Shown: piece by piece, positions 55,289 through 64,000 of the stretch
How positions within the stretch are numbered: the stretch's first letter is position 1
How the letters are laid out: each line of letters begins with the position of its first letter
Assembly: GCA_030789695.1 (NCBI GenBank)
Contig: CM061142.1
Span: forward strand, 283,900,165 to 283,964,164
Length of the DNA stretch: 64,000 nt
DNA from: Scilla litardierei
Lineage: Eukaryota; Streptophyta; Magnoliopsida; Asparagales; Asparagaceae
Direction of reading: 5' to 3'
Position numbers and translations under genes: made by a program
Notes under the pieces: model-generated
What the model saw: the letters and a program-made list of their open reading frames with translations, nothing else
Databases searched by the model: none
What the model was told of the DNA's origin: nothing

Positions 55289-58200
55289 CTAGCATGAATG
55301 AAATATCGCGAAATATAATAGCATGCAAGATAGTTGAATGAAATATGAATCATATATCTCGGATTCACCCATAATCCCCAATTCTCGACGCAACCGCACA
55401 AAGGAGTCCTCCTTTAGGGGTTTCGTGAAAATATCGGCGATTTGCTTTTGGGTTTCAACGTACACTAATATGATGTCCTTTTTAGCAACATGATCATCTA
55501 AGAAATGGTGTCGGATATCTATGTGTTTCGATCGGGAATGGTGCACCGGATTCTTTGAAAGACAGATAGCACTTTGGTTATCCACCATGATAGGGCTAGT
55601 ATCACAATGAATACCAAAATCCTTCAATGTGTGTCTCATCCAAAGAACCTGGGCACAAGCGGCACCGGCGGCAATATATTCCGCCTCGGTGGTTGAAAGT
55701 GATACCGAATTTTGCTTCTTGGAAAACCAAGAGACAAGAGAATTTCCTAGAAAATGGCAAGTGCCACTAGTACTTTTCCTGTCGGATTTGCATCCCGCAT
55801 AATCAGCGTCACTATATGAGACTAACTCATATGTGCTAGATTTCGGATAAAGTAATCCAAAATCTAAAGTGTAACTTAGATAGCGAAAAATACGTTTAAC
55901 CGCTACTAAGTGAGAATCCTTAGGTTGAGACTGATAACGAGTACATATGCATACGGCAAACATAATATCGGGCCTACTCGCGGTAAGATAAAGTAAACTA
56001 CCTATCATACCTCGATATAGACGAATGGCTACATCTTTTCCGCCCGTATCTTTATCAAGATGCGTAGTCGTGCTCATAGGAGTCTTTTTCCCGGAGGCAT
56101 TCTCCATTCCAAATCGCTTTAGCAACTCCACCGTGTACTTTGTTTGGTGGATGAAGATTGCATCGTTCAATTGGCGAATTTGGAGACCTAAGAAATATTT
56201 GAGTTCGCCCATGTGGCTCATCTCAAATTGTTCCTTCATAACATTAGAAAACTCTTCGCAAAGAGCAAAGTTAGTAGCACCGAAAATGATATCATCAACA
56301 TAAATTTGAACTAATAAAATATCTTTATTCGCATGCTTAATAAAAAGTGTTGAATCGGCTTCACCCATTTTAAAATTCAAATCCAAAAGAAAATTCTTTA
56401 GGCGATCATACCAAGCTCGAGGAGCTTGTCTCAACCCATAAAGAGCTTTCTTTAGTTTAAAAACATGATTTGGAAATTTTTCATTTACGAAGCCCGGAGG
56501 TTGAGAAACGTAAACTTCCTCAACGACATCTCCGTTTAAAAATGCACTTTTAACATCCATTTGAAATAATTTAAAATTCTTATGGCATGCAAAAGACAAT
56601 AATAATCTAATTGATTCTAATCTAGCTACCGGAGCGAAGGATTCTTCGAAATCAATACCATCCTCTTGTCGATAGCCTTGAGCAACTAACCGAGCTTTGT
56701 TCCGGACGACGACTTGGTTTTCGTCGGTTTTGTTCTTGAAGATCCACTTTGTCCCTATGATGGTGTGGTTCTTCGATGGCAATGGAACAAGCTCCCATAC
56801 CTCATTCCTCTCGAATTGAATGAGCTCCTCCTCCATGGCTAAGATCCAAGCGCTATCTTTGCATGCTTCATTAATATTCTTTGGCTCTATCGATGAGGCA
56901 AAGGCACAATTTGCGAAGTGGTGAACTTGCGATCTCATCTTGACACTATCATAGATATTGCCAATGACTTTCTCATGGGGATGGTCACGAACCGAATGAA
57001 GCCGTTTGGGAATACCTTGATCACTAGGAACATTCTCAACAACTTCATTAGTTGGGTTAGTCTCAATAGAATCAATAGAATCATTAGACTTAGAATTATC
57101 AAACGAATCACATAAAACATCCAAAGAATCATTATCATTTGAAATTCTAGTTGGAACAAATCCTTCATTAAATGAGACATGAAGCGACTCCTCGATCGTT
57201 GAGGTTCGTTTGTTGAATATCCGGTAGGCTTTGCTACGCGTAGAATATCCAACAAAAATCCCCTCATCGGATCTTGGATCGAATTTGTCCAAACTACCAT
57301 ATGTGTTCTTAATAAAACATTTCGAACCAAAAACACGAAAATGTTTAACTTGAGGCAACCTACCAAACAACAATTCATAACAAGTTTGTTTAGTGCCGGG
57401 CCTCAAAAGTATTCTATTAAACACATAGCAAGCGGTGTGTACCGCTTCCGCCCAAAATTGATGGCCAAGTTGGCTATCATCAAGCATAGTGCGAGCACAC
57501 TCCACTAGCGTCCTATTCTTTCTCTCAACTACACCATTTTGAGGAGGTGCACGAGGGAAAGAGAAGGTGTGAGTAATACCAACTTCATCACAAAATGTCT
57601 CAAAAGACTCATTCTCAAATTCACCTCCATGATCACTACGAATAGTGACAATGGTGGTTCCTAAGAGATTTTGTACTTTCTTAACAAAAATTGTGAAGTT
57701 TTCAAAAGCTTCATTTTTATTACACAATGAAAATACCCAAGTAAATCTTGAATAGTCATCTACGATGACAAGTCCATACCTTGCATTTCCTAAGGAAGCT
57801 ACTCTAGTTGGCCCAAATAAGTCTAGATGTAATAGCTCTAGTGGCCGTTTAGTAGAGATGCTTTTCTTAGGTTTAAATGAAGATTTAGGAAGCTTGCCAC
57901 GTTGAAAACAATCACAAAAACTTTTGTTTTCAAAAACAAGCTTCAGAAAACCTTTAATAGAATTTAATTTCGAAAGCTTATAAAGTGTTCCAAAGTTCAC
58001 ATGTCCAAAGCGTCGATGCAATAAGTGTTGTTCACTTGTGTTGGCAACGAGACATTGTTCATATGACTTAGGAAGATCCAAAATATAAATGTCTTTATGA
58101 CGAGTTCCGGAAAATAATAATTTATCATTATCTTTTCTTAAAATATGACACAATCCTTTCGCAAAACTAACTTTGTAACCTTTGTCACAAAGTTGGCTTA

Positions 58201-58468
58201 TTGAAATAAGATTGTGATTTAAACCACTAACAAGATAAACATCACTAATTAATGGTTGAGAGGGGTTACCGACTTTACCAACACCTATAATGGTTCCGCT
58301 CTCGTTGCCTCCAAATACGACGCGGTTTCCATTCGCAATGGGAACCACTCCGAAGAGTAATCGAGCGTCACCCGTCATGTGTTTTGAACACCCGCTATCG
58401 AGTATCCAATTCCCTTTGGAGCTAAATTTAAATTTGTTGCTCCTCTTCTTTTTCTTTTCCTTGAGTAC
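55289..58468 (-). CDS. pol: Pol of Sirevirus E: PR-INT-RT-RNase H, intact
   Basis: The open frame begins after a stop at 58469-58471. The first ATG (58378) is inside the protease: the active-site DSG in [14 protein letters not shown] lies upstream of it, so the frame must be entered from gag. Integrase has [41 protein letters not shown] and [17 protein letters not shown] has [31 protein letters not shown] and [10 protein letters not shown]. RNase H has [29 protein letters not shown] and [17 protein letters not shown]. All catalytic residues are present and no stop occurs. The copia order (integrase before RT) is clear. Gag ends at 58522 in another frame, about 55 bases upstream. Confidence 0.93.
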   Translation of the reverse strand, partial: VLKEKKKKRSNKFKFSSKGNWILDSGCSKHMTGDARLLFGVVPIANGNRVVFGGNESGTIIGVGKVGNPSQPLISDVYLVSGLNHNLISISQLCDKGYKVSFAKGLCHILRKDNDKLLFSGTRHKDIYILDLPKSYEQCLVANTSEQHLLHRRFGHVNFGTLYKLSKLNSIKGFLKLVFENKSFCDCFQRGKLPKSSFKPKKSISTKRPLELLHLDLFGPTRVASLGNARYGLVIVDDYSRFTWVFSLCNKNEAFENFTIFVKKVQNLLGTTIVTIRSDHGGEFENESFETFCDEVGITHTFSFPRAPPQNGVVERKNRTLVECARTMLDDSQLGHQFWAEAVHTACYVFNRILLRPGTKQTCYELLFGRLPQVKHFRVFGSKCFIKNTYGSLDKFDPRSDEGIFVGYSTRSKAYRIFNKRTSTIEESLHVSFNEGFVPTRISNDNDSLDVLCDSFDNSKSNDSIDSIETNPTNEVVENVPSDQGIPKRLHSVRDHPHEKVIGNIYDSVKMRSQVHHFANCAFASSIEPKNINEACKDSAWILAMEEELIQFERNEVWELVPLPSKNHTIIGTKWIFKNKTDENQVVVRNKARLVAQGYRQEDGIDFEESFAPVARLESIRLLLSFACHKNFKLFQMDVKSAFLNGDVVEEVYVSQPPGFVNEKFPNHVFKLKKALYGLRQAPRAWYDRLKNFLLDLNFKMGEADSTLFIKHANKDILLVQIYVDDIIFGATNFALCEEFSNVMKEQFEMSHMGELKYFLGLQIRQLNDAIFIHQTKYTVELLKRFGMENASGKKTPMSTTTHLDKDTGGKDVAIRLYRGMIGSLLYLTASRPDIMFAVCICTRYQSQPKDSHLVAVKRIFRYLSYTLDFGLLYPKSSTYELVSYSDADYAGCKSDRKSTSGTCHFLGNSLVSWFSKKQNSVSLSTTEAEYIAAGAACAQVLWMRHTLKDFGIHCDTSPIMVDNQSAICLSKNPVHHSRSKHIDIRHHFLDDHVAKKDIILVYVETQKQIADIFTKPLKEDSFVRLRRELGIMGESEIYDSYFIQLSCMLLYFAIFHSC

Positions 58469-58521
58469 CTAAAGATAGAAACTTTCATATCATGGTACCC
58501 AAGGTCATTGGGTCCAAGGGA

Positions 58522-60771
58522 TTAGACCTTTGGAAGCCAAGTCCAAGTGGACTTAGACTTCCCCACATAATTCTTACTATGCACAACATCCGAAAAATAA
58601 GCATTCATATACATTTGTTTTTCGTCCATGCTAGTGTCCTTTGGGCTCCAAATAGTGAAAATTTTGGGAGCCATCATCCTATTGGGTGCATGCATGTGAC
58701 GTTGATTTCTACGTGATGCATGTTGTGGATAGGCATACGGGACATGATGGAATGGTGCACGACGAGAATTATTCATATGATGTGGTGGGTGTACATATGC
58801 ATGTGTGGGAACACGTGCGTGAGGGTGTCTCACATGGTGTGCACGTGCCCGAGAATGTGTTGCATAAAAATCATCATATGTGTGATCCGGTGGAGTAGGA
58901 CGTGTGTTCCTACGTGGCATGTTATTGGTGTACATGTAGGCATGCCCCTTCTTTGGAGGTCCACCCAAAGTGGGTTTCTTTCCGAAAGAGGGTGTGGACG
59001 AGGTGGAAGCACCATTGGTAGATGAACTACCAATAGAGTGTTTGCTCCCACTCGTTGAGGCTTCGGAAGTTGGCCTTACAAAAGTAGTGACCGACTTGGA
59101 TGAATTTCCCATCATATACCCCAAGCCAATGTGGTGTTTGGCCGGAAGTAAATCTTTTAGGATATTATCCAAATGGCCCTTACCCTTGTTGAATTTGTTG
59201 ATTCGGCCCAATGTGTCCTCATATTTATCTTTGAGAGAACGTAAAGAAGTATCCAAAGTGGATATTTGCGATGTGAGCACATAAACACGAGATTTAAGAT
59301 TCTCGTTCTCAATACTCAAAGTCGAGTTTTGAGAAGTTAAATCCGCTATCTCATGTTCTTCCGCATCCTCAATGCTAACATGTTCAAGTTTCGATTTGAG
59401 ATTTACAATCTCATTTCTTAACTCTTCAACAACGGTGTCGTTGTTGGTGATGATATTCTTAGGCGATGTTTGAATGCTAGCTAGGTCATCTTTTACCTTA
59501 GTATATCTATTTACTAACTTAGTGTATTTTGACCAAAGTTGAGAGTTAGCATTTCTAAGATCATCCATCGTTACCTCATCGCTTTCGTCATTACTATCAT
59601 CGGAAGAGGAGGATCCTTGATCTTGCTCCTCTCTTGCCATGAAACACATGTGCGCTTGCTCCACGTGCTCATCGTCCGACTCACCGCTTGAAGAATCATC
59701 GGAGTCGGTGAAGGTAGCTCCGACAAGTCCTTTCTTGTTTCCTTTCGTGTACTTCTTGGACTTGTCATACTTTGGTGCCTTCCACTTCTCCTTTTGCTTA
59801 TTGAGGGGACACTCCGCTTTCATGTGTCCCGGCTTATTGCACTTAAAACACAAAGGAGAGGAAGAGGCGTTAGAAGAACCAAATTTACCTTTGGTCTTGA
59901 AGTTACCTTTTCGGAAGAAACGGTTGAACTTCTTGGCCATGAGTGCCATGGATTCCAAGTCCAACTCGTTTTCCGATTCTTCATCATCGGTTGATGTAGA
60001 TGTGGATGGAGCGGCTTTGAAAGCAATAGCCTTCTTCTTTGGCTCGTCTTGCTTTAGGTACGACTTCATCTTTTCTTGCAATTTGAGCTTGCTATCCTTG
60101 CGTACCTCGTACGACATTAAAGTACCCATTAGTTGAACTACGGTGTACTTATTCATGTCATTACCTTCCTCGATGGCGAAGGTGCGTTTCTCCCAAGAAG
60201 AAGGAAGTCCTTCGATAAGCTTTGAGCACTTCTCCTTTTGAGTGTAGGACTTGCCGAGGGCCTCTAACTCGTTTATTATGTCAACGAAACGAGCGTAATA
60301 TTCTTTCATCTTCTCGCCCTGTTGCATATGAAACATTTCGTAATCTTTGTTTACGACTACGAGTTTAGAGTCTCTTACCCGACTCGTCCCTTCATGTAGT
60401 ATGAGGAGAGAGTTCCAAATTTGATATGCACTCTTACATGTGCATATCTTATTGAAGTCCTCGGGCTCCAATGCGCATTGCAAGGCGTTCATTGCCTTGG
60501 CATTGCTTACCTCCGCGGCGACCTCCGCGGTTGTCCATTTCTCAAAGTCTTCTTCTTCGGGCTCGATGTACTCCTTCATTGTAGTCCTCCATAAAGATGC
60601 ACTTCGGAGGAAGGTTTCCATCCGACATTTCCAGTACCCGTAGTTGGTACCGTTGAAGAATGAAGGCCTCGTAGAGGAATGTCCTTCCATCACCGAAGAT
60701 GCTCCTTCACGGTTCCTGAAGGTGTCATAGTTAGAAGGTGGACGCACGGTCTTGTTGTCGTTGGCAGACAT
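58522..60771 (-). CDS. gag: Gag of Sirevirus E, 749 aa
   Basis: Starts MSANDNKTVRPPSN, ten bases from the primer site. The N-terminal copia gag domain has FFNGTNYGYWKCRMETFL, SAYQIWNSLLILHEGTS and YYARFVDIINELEALG. One CCHC knuckle, CFKCNKPGHMKAEC, is near residue 310, followed by a long acidic Ser/Asp region, a coiled coil (about residues 420-530) and a His/Pro/Arg-rich tail. An extended Gag with coiled coil is usual in Sireviruses. The frame ends at STWTWLPKV followed by TAA; related polyproteins continue from WVPK directly into protease. Pol is in the -1 frame, so either this copy is mutated or expression uses recoding. Confidence 0.92.
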   Translation of the reverse strand: MSANDNKTVRPPSNYDTFRNREGASSVMEGHSSTRPSFFNGTNYGYWKCRMETFLRSASLWRTTMKEYIEPEEEDFEKWTTAEVAAEVSNAKAMNALQCALEPEDFNKICTCKSAYQIWNSLLILHEGTSRVRDSKLVVVNKDYEMFHMQQGEKMKEYYARFVDIINELEALGKSYTQKEKCSKLIEGLPSSWEKRTFAIEEGNDMNKYTVVQLMGTLMSYEVRKDSKLKLQEKMKSYLKQDEPKKKAIAFKAAPSTSTSTDDEESENELDLESMALMAKKFNRFFRKGNFKTKGKFGSSNASSSPLCFKCNKPGHMKAECPLNKQKEKWKAPKYDKSKKYTKGNKKGLVGATFTDSDDSSSGESDDEHVEQAHMCFMAREEQDQGSSSSDDSNDESDEVTMDDLRNANSQLWSKYTKLVNRYTKVKDDLASIQTSPKNIITNNDTVVEELRNEIVNLKSKLEHVSIEDAEEHEIADLTSQNSTLSIENENLKSRVYVLTSQISTLDTSLRSLKDKYEDTLGRINKFNKGKGHLDNILKDLLPAKHHIGLGYMMGNSSKSVTTFVRPTSEASTSGSKHSIGSSSTNGASTSSTPSFGKKPTLGGPPKKGHAYMYTNNMPRRNTRPTPPDHTYDDFYATHSRARAHHVRHPHARVPTHAYVHPPHHMNNSRRAPFHHVPYAYPQHASRRNQRHMHAPNRMMAPKIFTIWSPKDTSMDEKQMYMNAYFSDVVHSKNYVGKSKSTWTWLPKV

Positions 60772-60784
60772 AGCTGAGTATCTG

Positions 60785-60796
60785 GCTCCGATACCA
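60785..60796 (-). other. Primer-binding site of Sirevirus E
   Basis: TGGTATCGGAGC on the minus strand, one base from the initiator tRNA-Met site. It lies two bases inside the 5' LTR end at 60799. Confidence 0.9.
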
Positions 60797-60798
60797 AA

Positions 60799-62537
60799 TG
60801 TAATGCCCTACCAGCTACTGCACTAGTACTAGAGGGGGGGTGAATAGTACTTTAAAATAATAAGGAGTATAATTCCAAATGAAATTGCAAACAACCACCA
60901 AATCAATTTGCGGAAGCTTAAATTGAATGACAACACAAAATTAACAATGCAAACAAATGATGTTAATGGGTTCGGATCCACCCAAGTCTCCCCGACTTGT
61001 TCCCAGTGATCCTACGTCCCAACCACCCGGATCCCCTCCGGATACTTGAGTTAGAAACCCTAACTCAAGATTTCCACTATGAATATCTTGTGAAAAACCT
61101 TCACAAGATCAAATCATACATGCAATGGCAAAGTGAATCCCACAACCCGGGATCACAAACTTCTCTCACAACCGAGAGAACCAATTAGCAATATAAAAGA
61201 GTTTAAATGAAATAAACAATCTTACCACAAAATCCTATACCTTGAGTTTTTCTTACCCAAATGGTGAAATGAAGGATTTGAGGAAGATGAAGTCACCAAG
61301 ACCTAGCACCAAGGAAATGACCAGCAATCGGTGCCTAGGAATGAGTTGGAGACTTGGATCAAGCAATAGCTTGAAGAGCTCACCAAGAACAAGCTTCTCT
61401 CTAGATCTAGAAATGAGAGAGAATGGGTTTCTTGTGAGGAAGAGAGCTTTAGATTAGAGTGAGAATGGCTATCTCTTTAGAACTCAATGAATCTCTTAAT
61501 GGCAGCTCTAACCTGGATAGAAATGACCTAGGTTCGTATTTATAGGAACCCAAAAACACAAGTTAGGTCATTCACCAACGGATAGAAATCTGTGAGACTT
61601 AGTCGGTCAAAGAACAATCACTGACCGACTAGTTCATCAACTAGTCGGTCAGTCAAACAACGTGGACCGACTAAGAGAAGATCTGAGAAGAGATAGAATT
61701 TCAGACCTAGAAATCTAGTCGGTCCAAGAAGACTTTCTGACCGACTAGTTTCACAACTAGTCGGTCAGCCAATGAACGTATACCGACTAAGAGGCAAAAT
61801 GAACTAGTCTGAATGCAAGTTGACTTAGTCGGTCCAAGAACAAAAGTTGACCGACTAAATTGTCAACTAGTCGGTCACCAAACGTTCTTAGACCGACTAA
61901 CAGTAAACAGTAGCTTAGGAGAAATTTAGAGTGAACAGTAAGTCACAACTAGTCGGTCACAGAAGCATCACTGACCGACTAGTTCACAAACTAGTCGATC
62001 GATGAGTCAACGTAGACCGACTAACTGTAAACAGTAAAGTCCAAGAAATTAAGGAATCAAACTAGTCGGTCCAAGAACAGTTGCCGACCGACTAGATCAC
62101 CATCTAGTCGGTCAGTACTTGTTCTTGTACCAACTAACATGCACACACAAATCCGAATCGAAGCGCGACGCTTCGAGGAAGTTAGAATGAACTTGTGCAA
62201 GGATCCTAGAGCTACGAAATGAGCGTAATGAAGATAGAAACGTAAGATATACTCAAGGCTTAACATTCTATATATCGAAGCTAAAAGACTATAAATAAAA
62301 CCTTAATAAACGGTCTTCGAGAGCTTCGATTGAATCTTCATAACTTCCAAAGCGTCGCAAGAGCTTCAACGAAGGTTTAGGCATGAATATGAGCTTTGGG
62401 AAGTGTTGAGATGTCGCTTTGAATGTTCTCGTGAAATTGTCGACGATCTCCAATACTGCGCTCATAAATTGTTAGTTCAAGGATTATTTATGTTTGCTCA
62501 TCATCAAAACCAAATCCGGGGAGTCCAATATTCAACA
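60799..62537 (-). repeat. Sirevirus E 5' LTR
   Basis: 1,739 bp, starting TGTTGAATATTGGACT on the minus strand and followed on the right by the CATAG duplication. Small shared frames (60997-61188, 62057-62266) occur in both LTRs and are not genes. Confidence 0.95.
61537..62139 (-). promoter_or_regulatory. E 5' LTR promoter: AGTCGGTC array plus TATA box
   Basis: Array 61599-62139, TATAAATA at 61537-61544 on the minus strand. This is the copy placed to drive gag-pol. Confidence 0.85.
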
Positions 62538-62542
62538 CATAG

Positions 62543-62725
62543 GACGACCCTACATGGCGGCCATCGGAGCGCTCCCCAGCCTGCTCCACCAGATGGTCAA
62601 GTTCCAAACCCCCCGAGGGGTTGGGTCAGTGCGGGGAAGCCAGAAGCTGTCTAGGAGCTGCTACGTGGGATCGACCAAGCATAAGGGTCCAGAGCAAAAC
62701 CTGAGGGTCGACCTACCAGGGTGAA
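62543..62725 (+). pseudogene. Protease region of Tat element F, second part
   Basis: Continues from 39990 across Sirevirus E: GRPYMAAIGALPSLLHQMVK, TPRGVGSVRGSQKLSRSCYV, the conserved segment after protease in Tat polyproteins. The frame stops at 62722. RT should follow but does not. Confidence 0.8.
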
Positions 62726-62945
62726 GGGACGACTCCTACCATCAAAAGCCGGCTCCTGCTGATGGCACCGCAGAAGGGGGACCAGACCTGCCGCGCCCAC
62801 CCCAGCACCCCTTGACGAGGGCGGGCTAATCCCTCGGAAGAACGTGAAACAACAGTCGTGATGTAGTCGGAAACTGTAAGTCTCGAATGAAATACCGTTT
62901 TCCCTTTTGCATCTTCGAATTTCCACCTGAAAATTTCAGCCCAGA
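62726..62945 (+). other. Unassigned spacer of element F
   Basis: No reading frame, motif or repeat is recognised between the protease remnant and the tandem repeat. It probably contains a deletion junction. Confidence 0.4.
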
Positions 62946-63978
62946 AACGCAAGACTCTGGGGCAGGACCAATCCTCGCCACCCAAACCAGAGAGGGGCAC
63001 GGGTCGAGCTACGCGCTCGCTCCCCCCACTAAAGAAGACCTCCGGGGCAAGCTTACGGAGCTTAGCCACTCAAACCGGGGCGCCATACGCAGGGTACGCG
63101 ACGGCCCAATACCCGTCCACCTATAGAGGCTTCGGGGAGGCGACGACACAATACCCGCCCTCTCAAAGACTCCGGAGCAGGACCAATCCTCGCCACCCAA
63201 ACCAGAGTGGGGCACGGGCCGAGCTATGCGCTCGCTCCCCCCCGCCCACTAAAGAAGACCTCCGGGGTAAGCTTACAGAGCTTAGCCACCCAAACCGGAG
63301 CGCCATATGCGGGGTAGGCGACGGCCCAATACCCGTCCGACTATAGAGGCTGTGGGGAGGCGACGACCCAATACCCTCCCACTCAAAGACTCCGGGGCAT
63401 GACCAGTCCTCGCCACCCAAACCGGAGAGGGGTACGGGCCGAGCTATGCGCTCACTCCCCCCACTAAAGAAGACCTCCGGGGCAAGCTTACGGAGCTTAG
63501 CCACCCAAACCGGAGCGCCATATGCGGGGTAGGCGACGGCCCAATACCCGTCCGACTATAGAGGCTGCGGGGAGGCGACGGCCCAATACCCGCCCTCTCA
63601 AAGACTCCGGGGCAGGACCAATCTTCGCCACCCAAACCGGAGAGGGGCACGGTCCGAGCTATGCACTCGCTCCCCCCCACTAAAGAAGACCTCCGGGGCA
63701 AGCTTACGGAGCTTAGCCACCCAAACCGGGGCGCCATATGCGGGGTAGGCGACGGCCCAATACCCGTCCGACTATAGAGGCTGTGGGGAGGCGACGGCCT
63801 AATAACCGCCCTCTCAAAGACTCCGGGGCAGGACCAATCCTCGCCACCCAAACCGGAGAGGGGCACGGGCCGAGCTATGCGCTCGCTCCCCCCACTAAAG
63901 ATGACCTCTGGCGCAAGCTTACAGAGCTTAGCCACCCTAACCGGGGCGCCATATGCTGGGTAGGTGACGGCCCAATAC
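62946..63978. repeat. Tandem repeat, about 216-bp unit, 4.8 copies
   Basis: GCTTAC(G/A)GAGCTTAGCCACC recurs at 63051, 63271, 63486, 63702 and 63917 (intervals 220, 215, 216, 215). It is GC-rich. Minus-strand open frames exist because the period is near a multiple of three, but intervals of 215 and 220 break a shared frame. Tat elements often carry such repeats in the 3' untranslated region. The array runs into the gap. Confidence 0.9.
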
Positions 63979-64000
63979 NNNNNNNNNNNNNNNNNNNNNN
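63979..64000. other. Assembly gap (N)
   Basis: Undetermined bases. The gap falls inside the tandem repeat, so the array length is unknown. Confidence 1.

Larger units (their letters stand above)
39991..62537 (-). mobile_element. Sirevirus E (Ty1/copia), split by chromovirus C
   Basis: Complete element with LTRs 60799-62537 (5') and 39991-41728 (3'), target duplication CATAG (39986-39990 and 62538-62542), initiator-Met primer site, gag, pol, a third ORF and several polypurine tracts. These traits, together with LTR palindromes, define the plant Sirevirus group. The LTRs are nearly identical. Apart from the C insertion it is the best-preserved element here. Confidence 0.95.

Noticed and set aside
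63444..63935. Minus-strand 163-codon frame with a 72-residue repeat
   Set aside because: It follows from a tandem-repeat period near a multiple of three. Unit spacings of 215 and 220 break the frame between units, and the composition looks non-coding.

Overview
The window is heterochromatic DNA of a flowering plant. It is almost entirely a stack of nested LTR retrotransposons of both superfamilies (Ty1/copia and Ty3/gypsy), plus one small Helitron. I see no ordinary host gene, no tRNA or rRNA gene and no CRISPR array. The plant assignment rests on the families present: Tekay-type chromovirus with chromodomain, Athila, Tat, and Sirevirus with a third ORF. Species cannot be told from the sequence.

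Layout. 1-889 is AT-rich minisatellite DNA. 1000-1838 is a decayed copia reverse transcriptase that ends abruptly at a copia LTR of opposite orientation (1841-3239). 3243-3890 is a decayed Tat-type integrase. From about 3955 a relic Sirevirus-type LTR runs to 5485 (G). There a Tat element (F) begins, whose LTR is 5486-5890 plus 36741-37472 and whose gag-protease remnant is 37559-39990 plus 62543-62725. It is followed by a 216-bp tandem repeat that runs to the terminal N gap.

Four junction-proven insertions split F, plus one inside a further insertion. Chromovirus A (5891-36735, +, TSD TAGGG) sits in the F LTR. Non-autonomous LARD B (15421-36084, -, TSD TTGGC) sits in the 3' LTR of A. Athila-like D (17295-28113, -, TSD TTACG) sits in an LTR of B. 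Sirevirus E (39991-62537, -, TSD CATAG) sits in the F protease gene. Chromovirus C (43480-53515, -, TSD ATCAC) sits in the third ORF of E. A 268-bp Helitron (5931-6198) sits in the 5' LTR of A, and the sister LTR preserves the empty site.

Functionally, A and C encode gag, protease, RT, RNase H, integrase and chromodomain, and appear to need splicing: three putative introns lie in the leader, at the gag/protease junction and inside integrase. B has no recognisable protein but shares LTR ends and the primer-site region with A and C, so it is probably mobilised in trans. D keeps RT-RNase H-integrase and an Athila ORF but has no gag or protease. E has nearly intact gag, pol and third ORF.

The most unusual layer is regulatory. 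Each of four LTR families has an array of short inverted motifs just upstream of its TATA-type box. The A/C chromoviruses and the copia Sirevirus E share the same array, spacers included, although they belong to different superfamilies. D and E each carry a second copy of their array inside the element, directly upstream of the env-like third ORF, followed by a leader with a possible intron. LARD B carries a five-unit 55-bp leader array whose sense RNA would form two hairpins per unit, with covarying stems and UNCG tetraloops.
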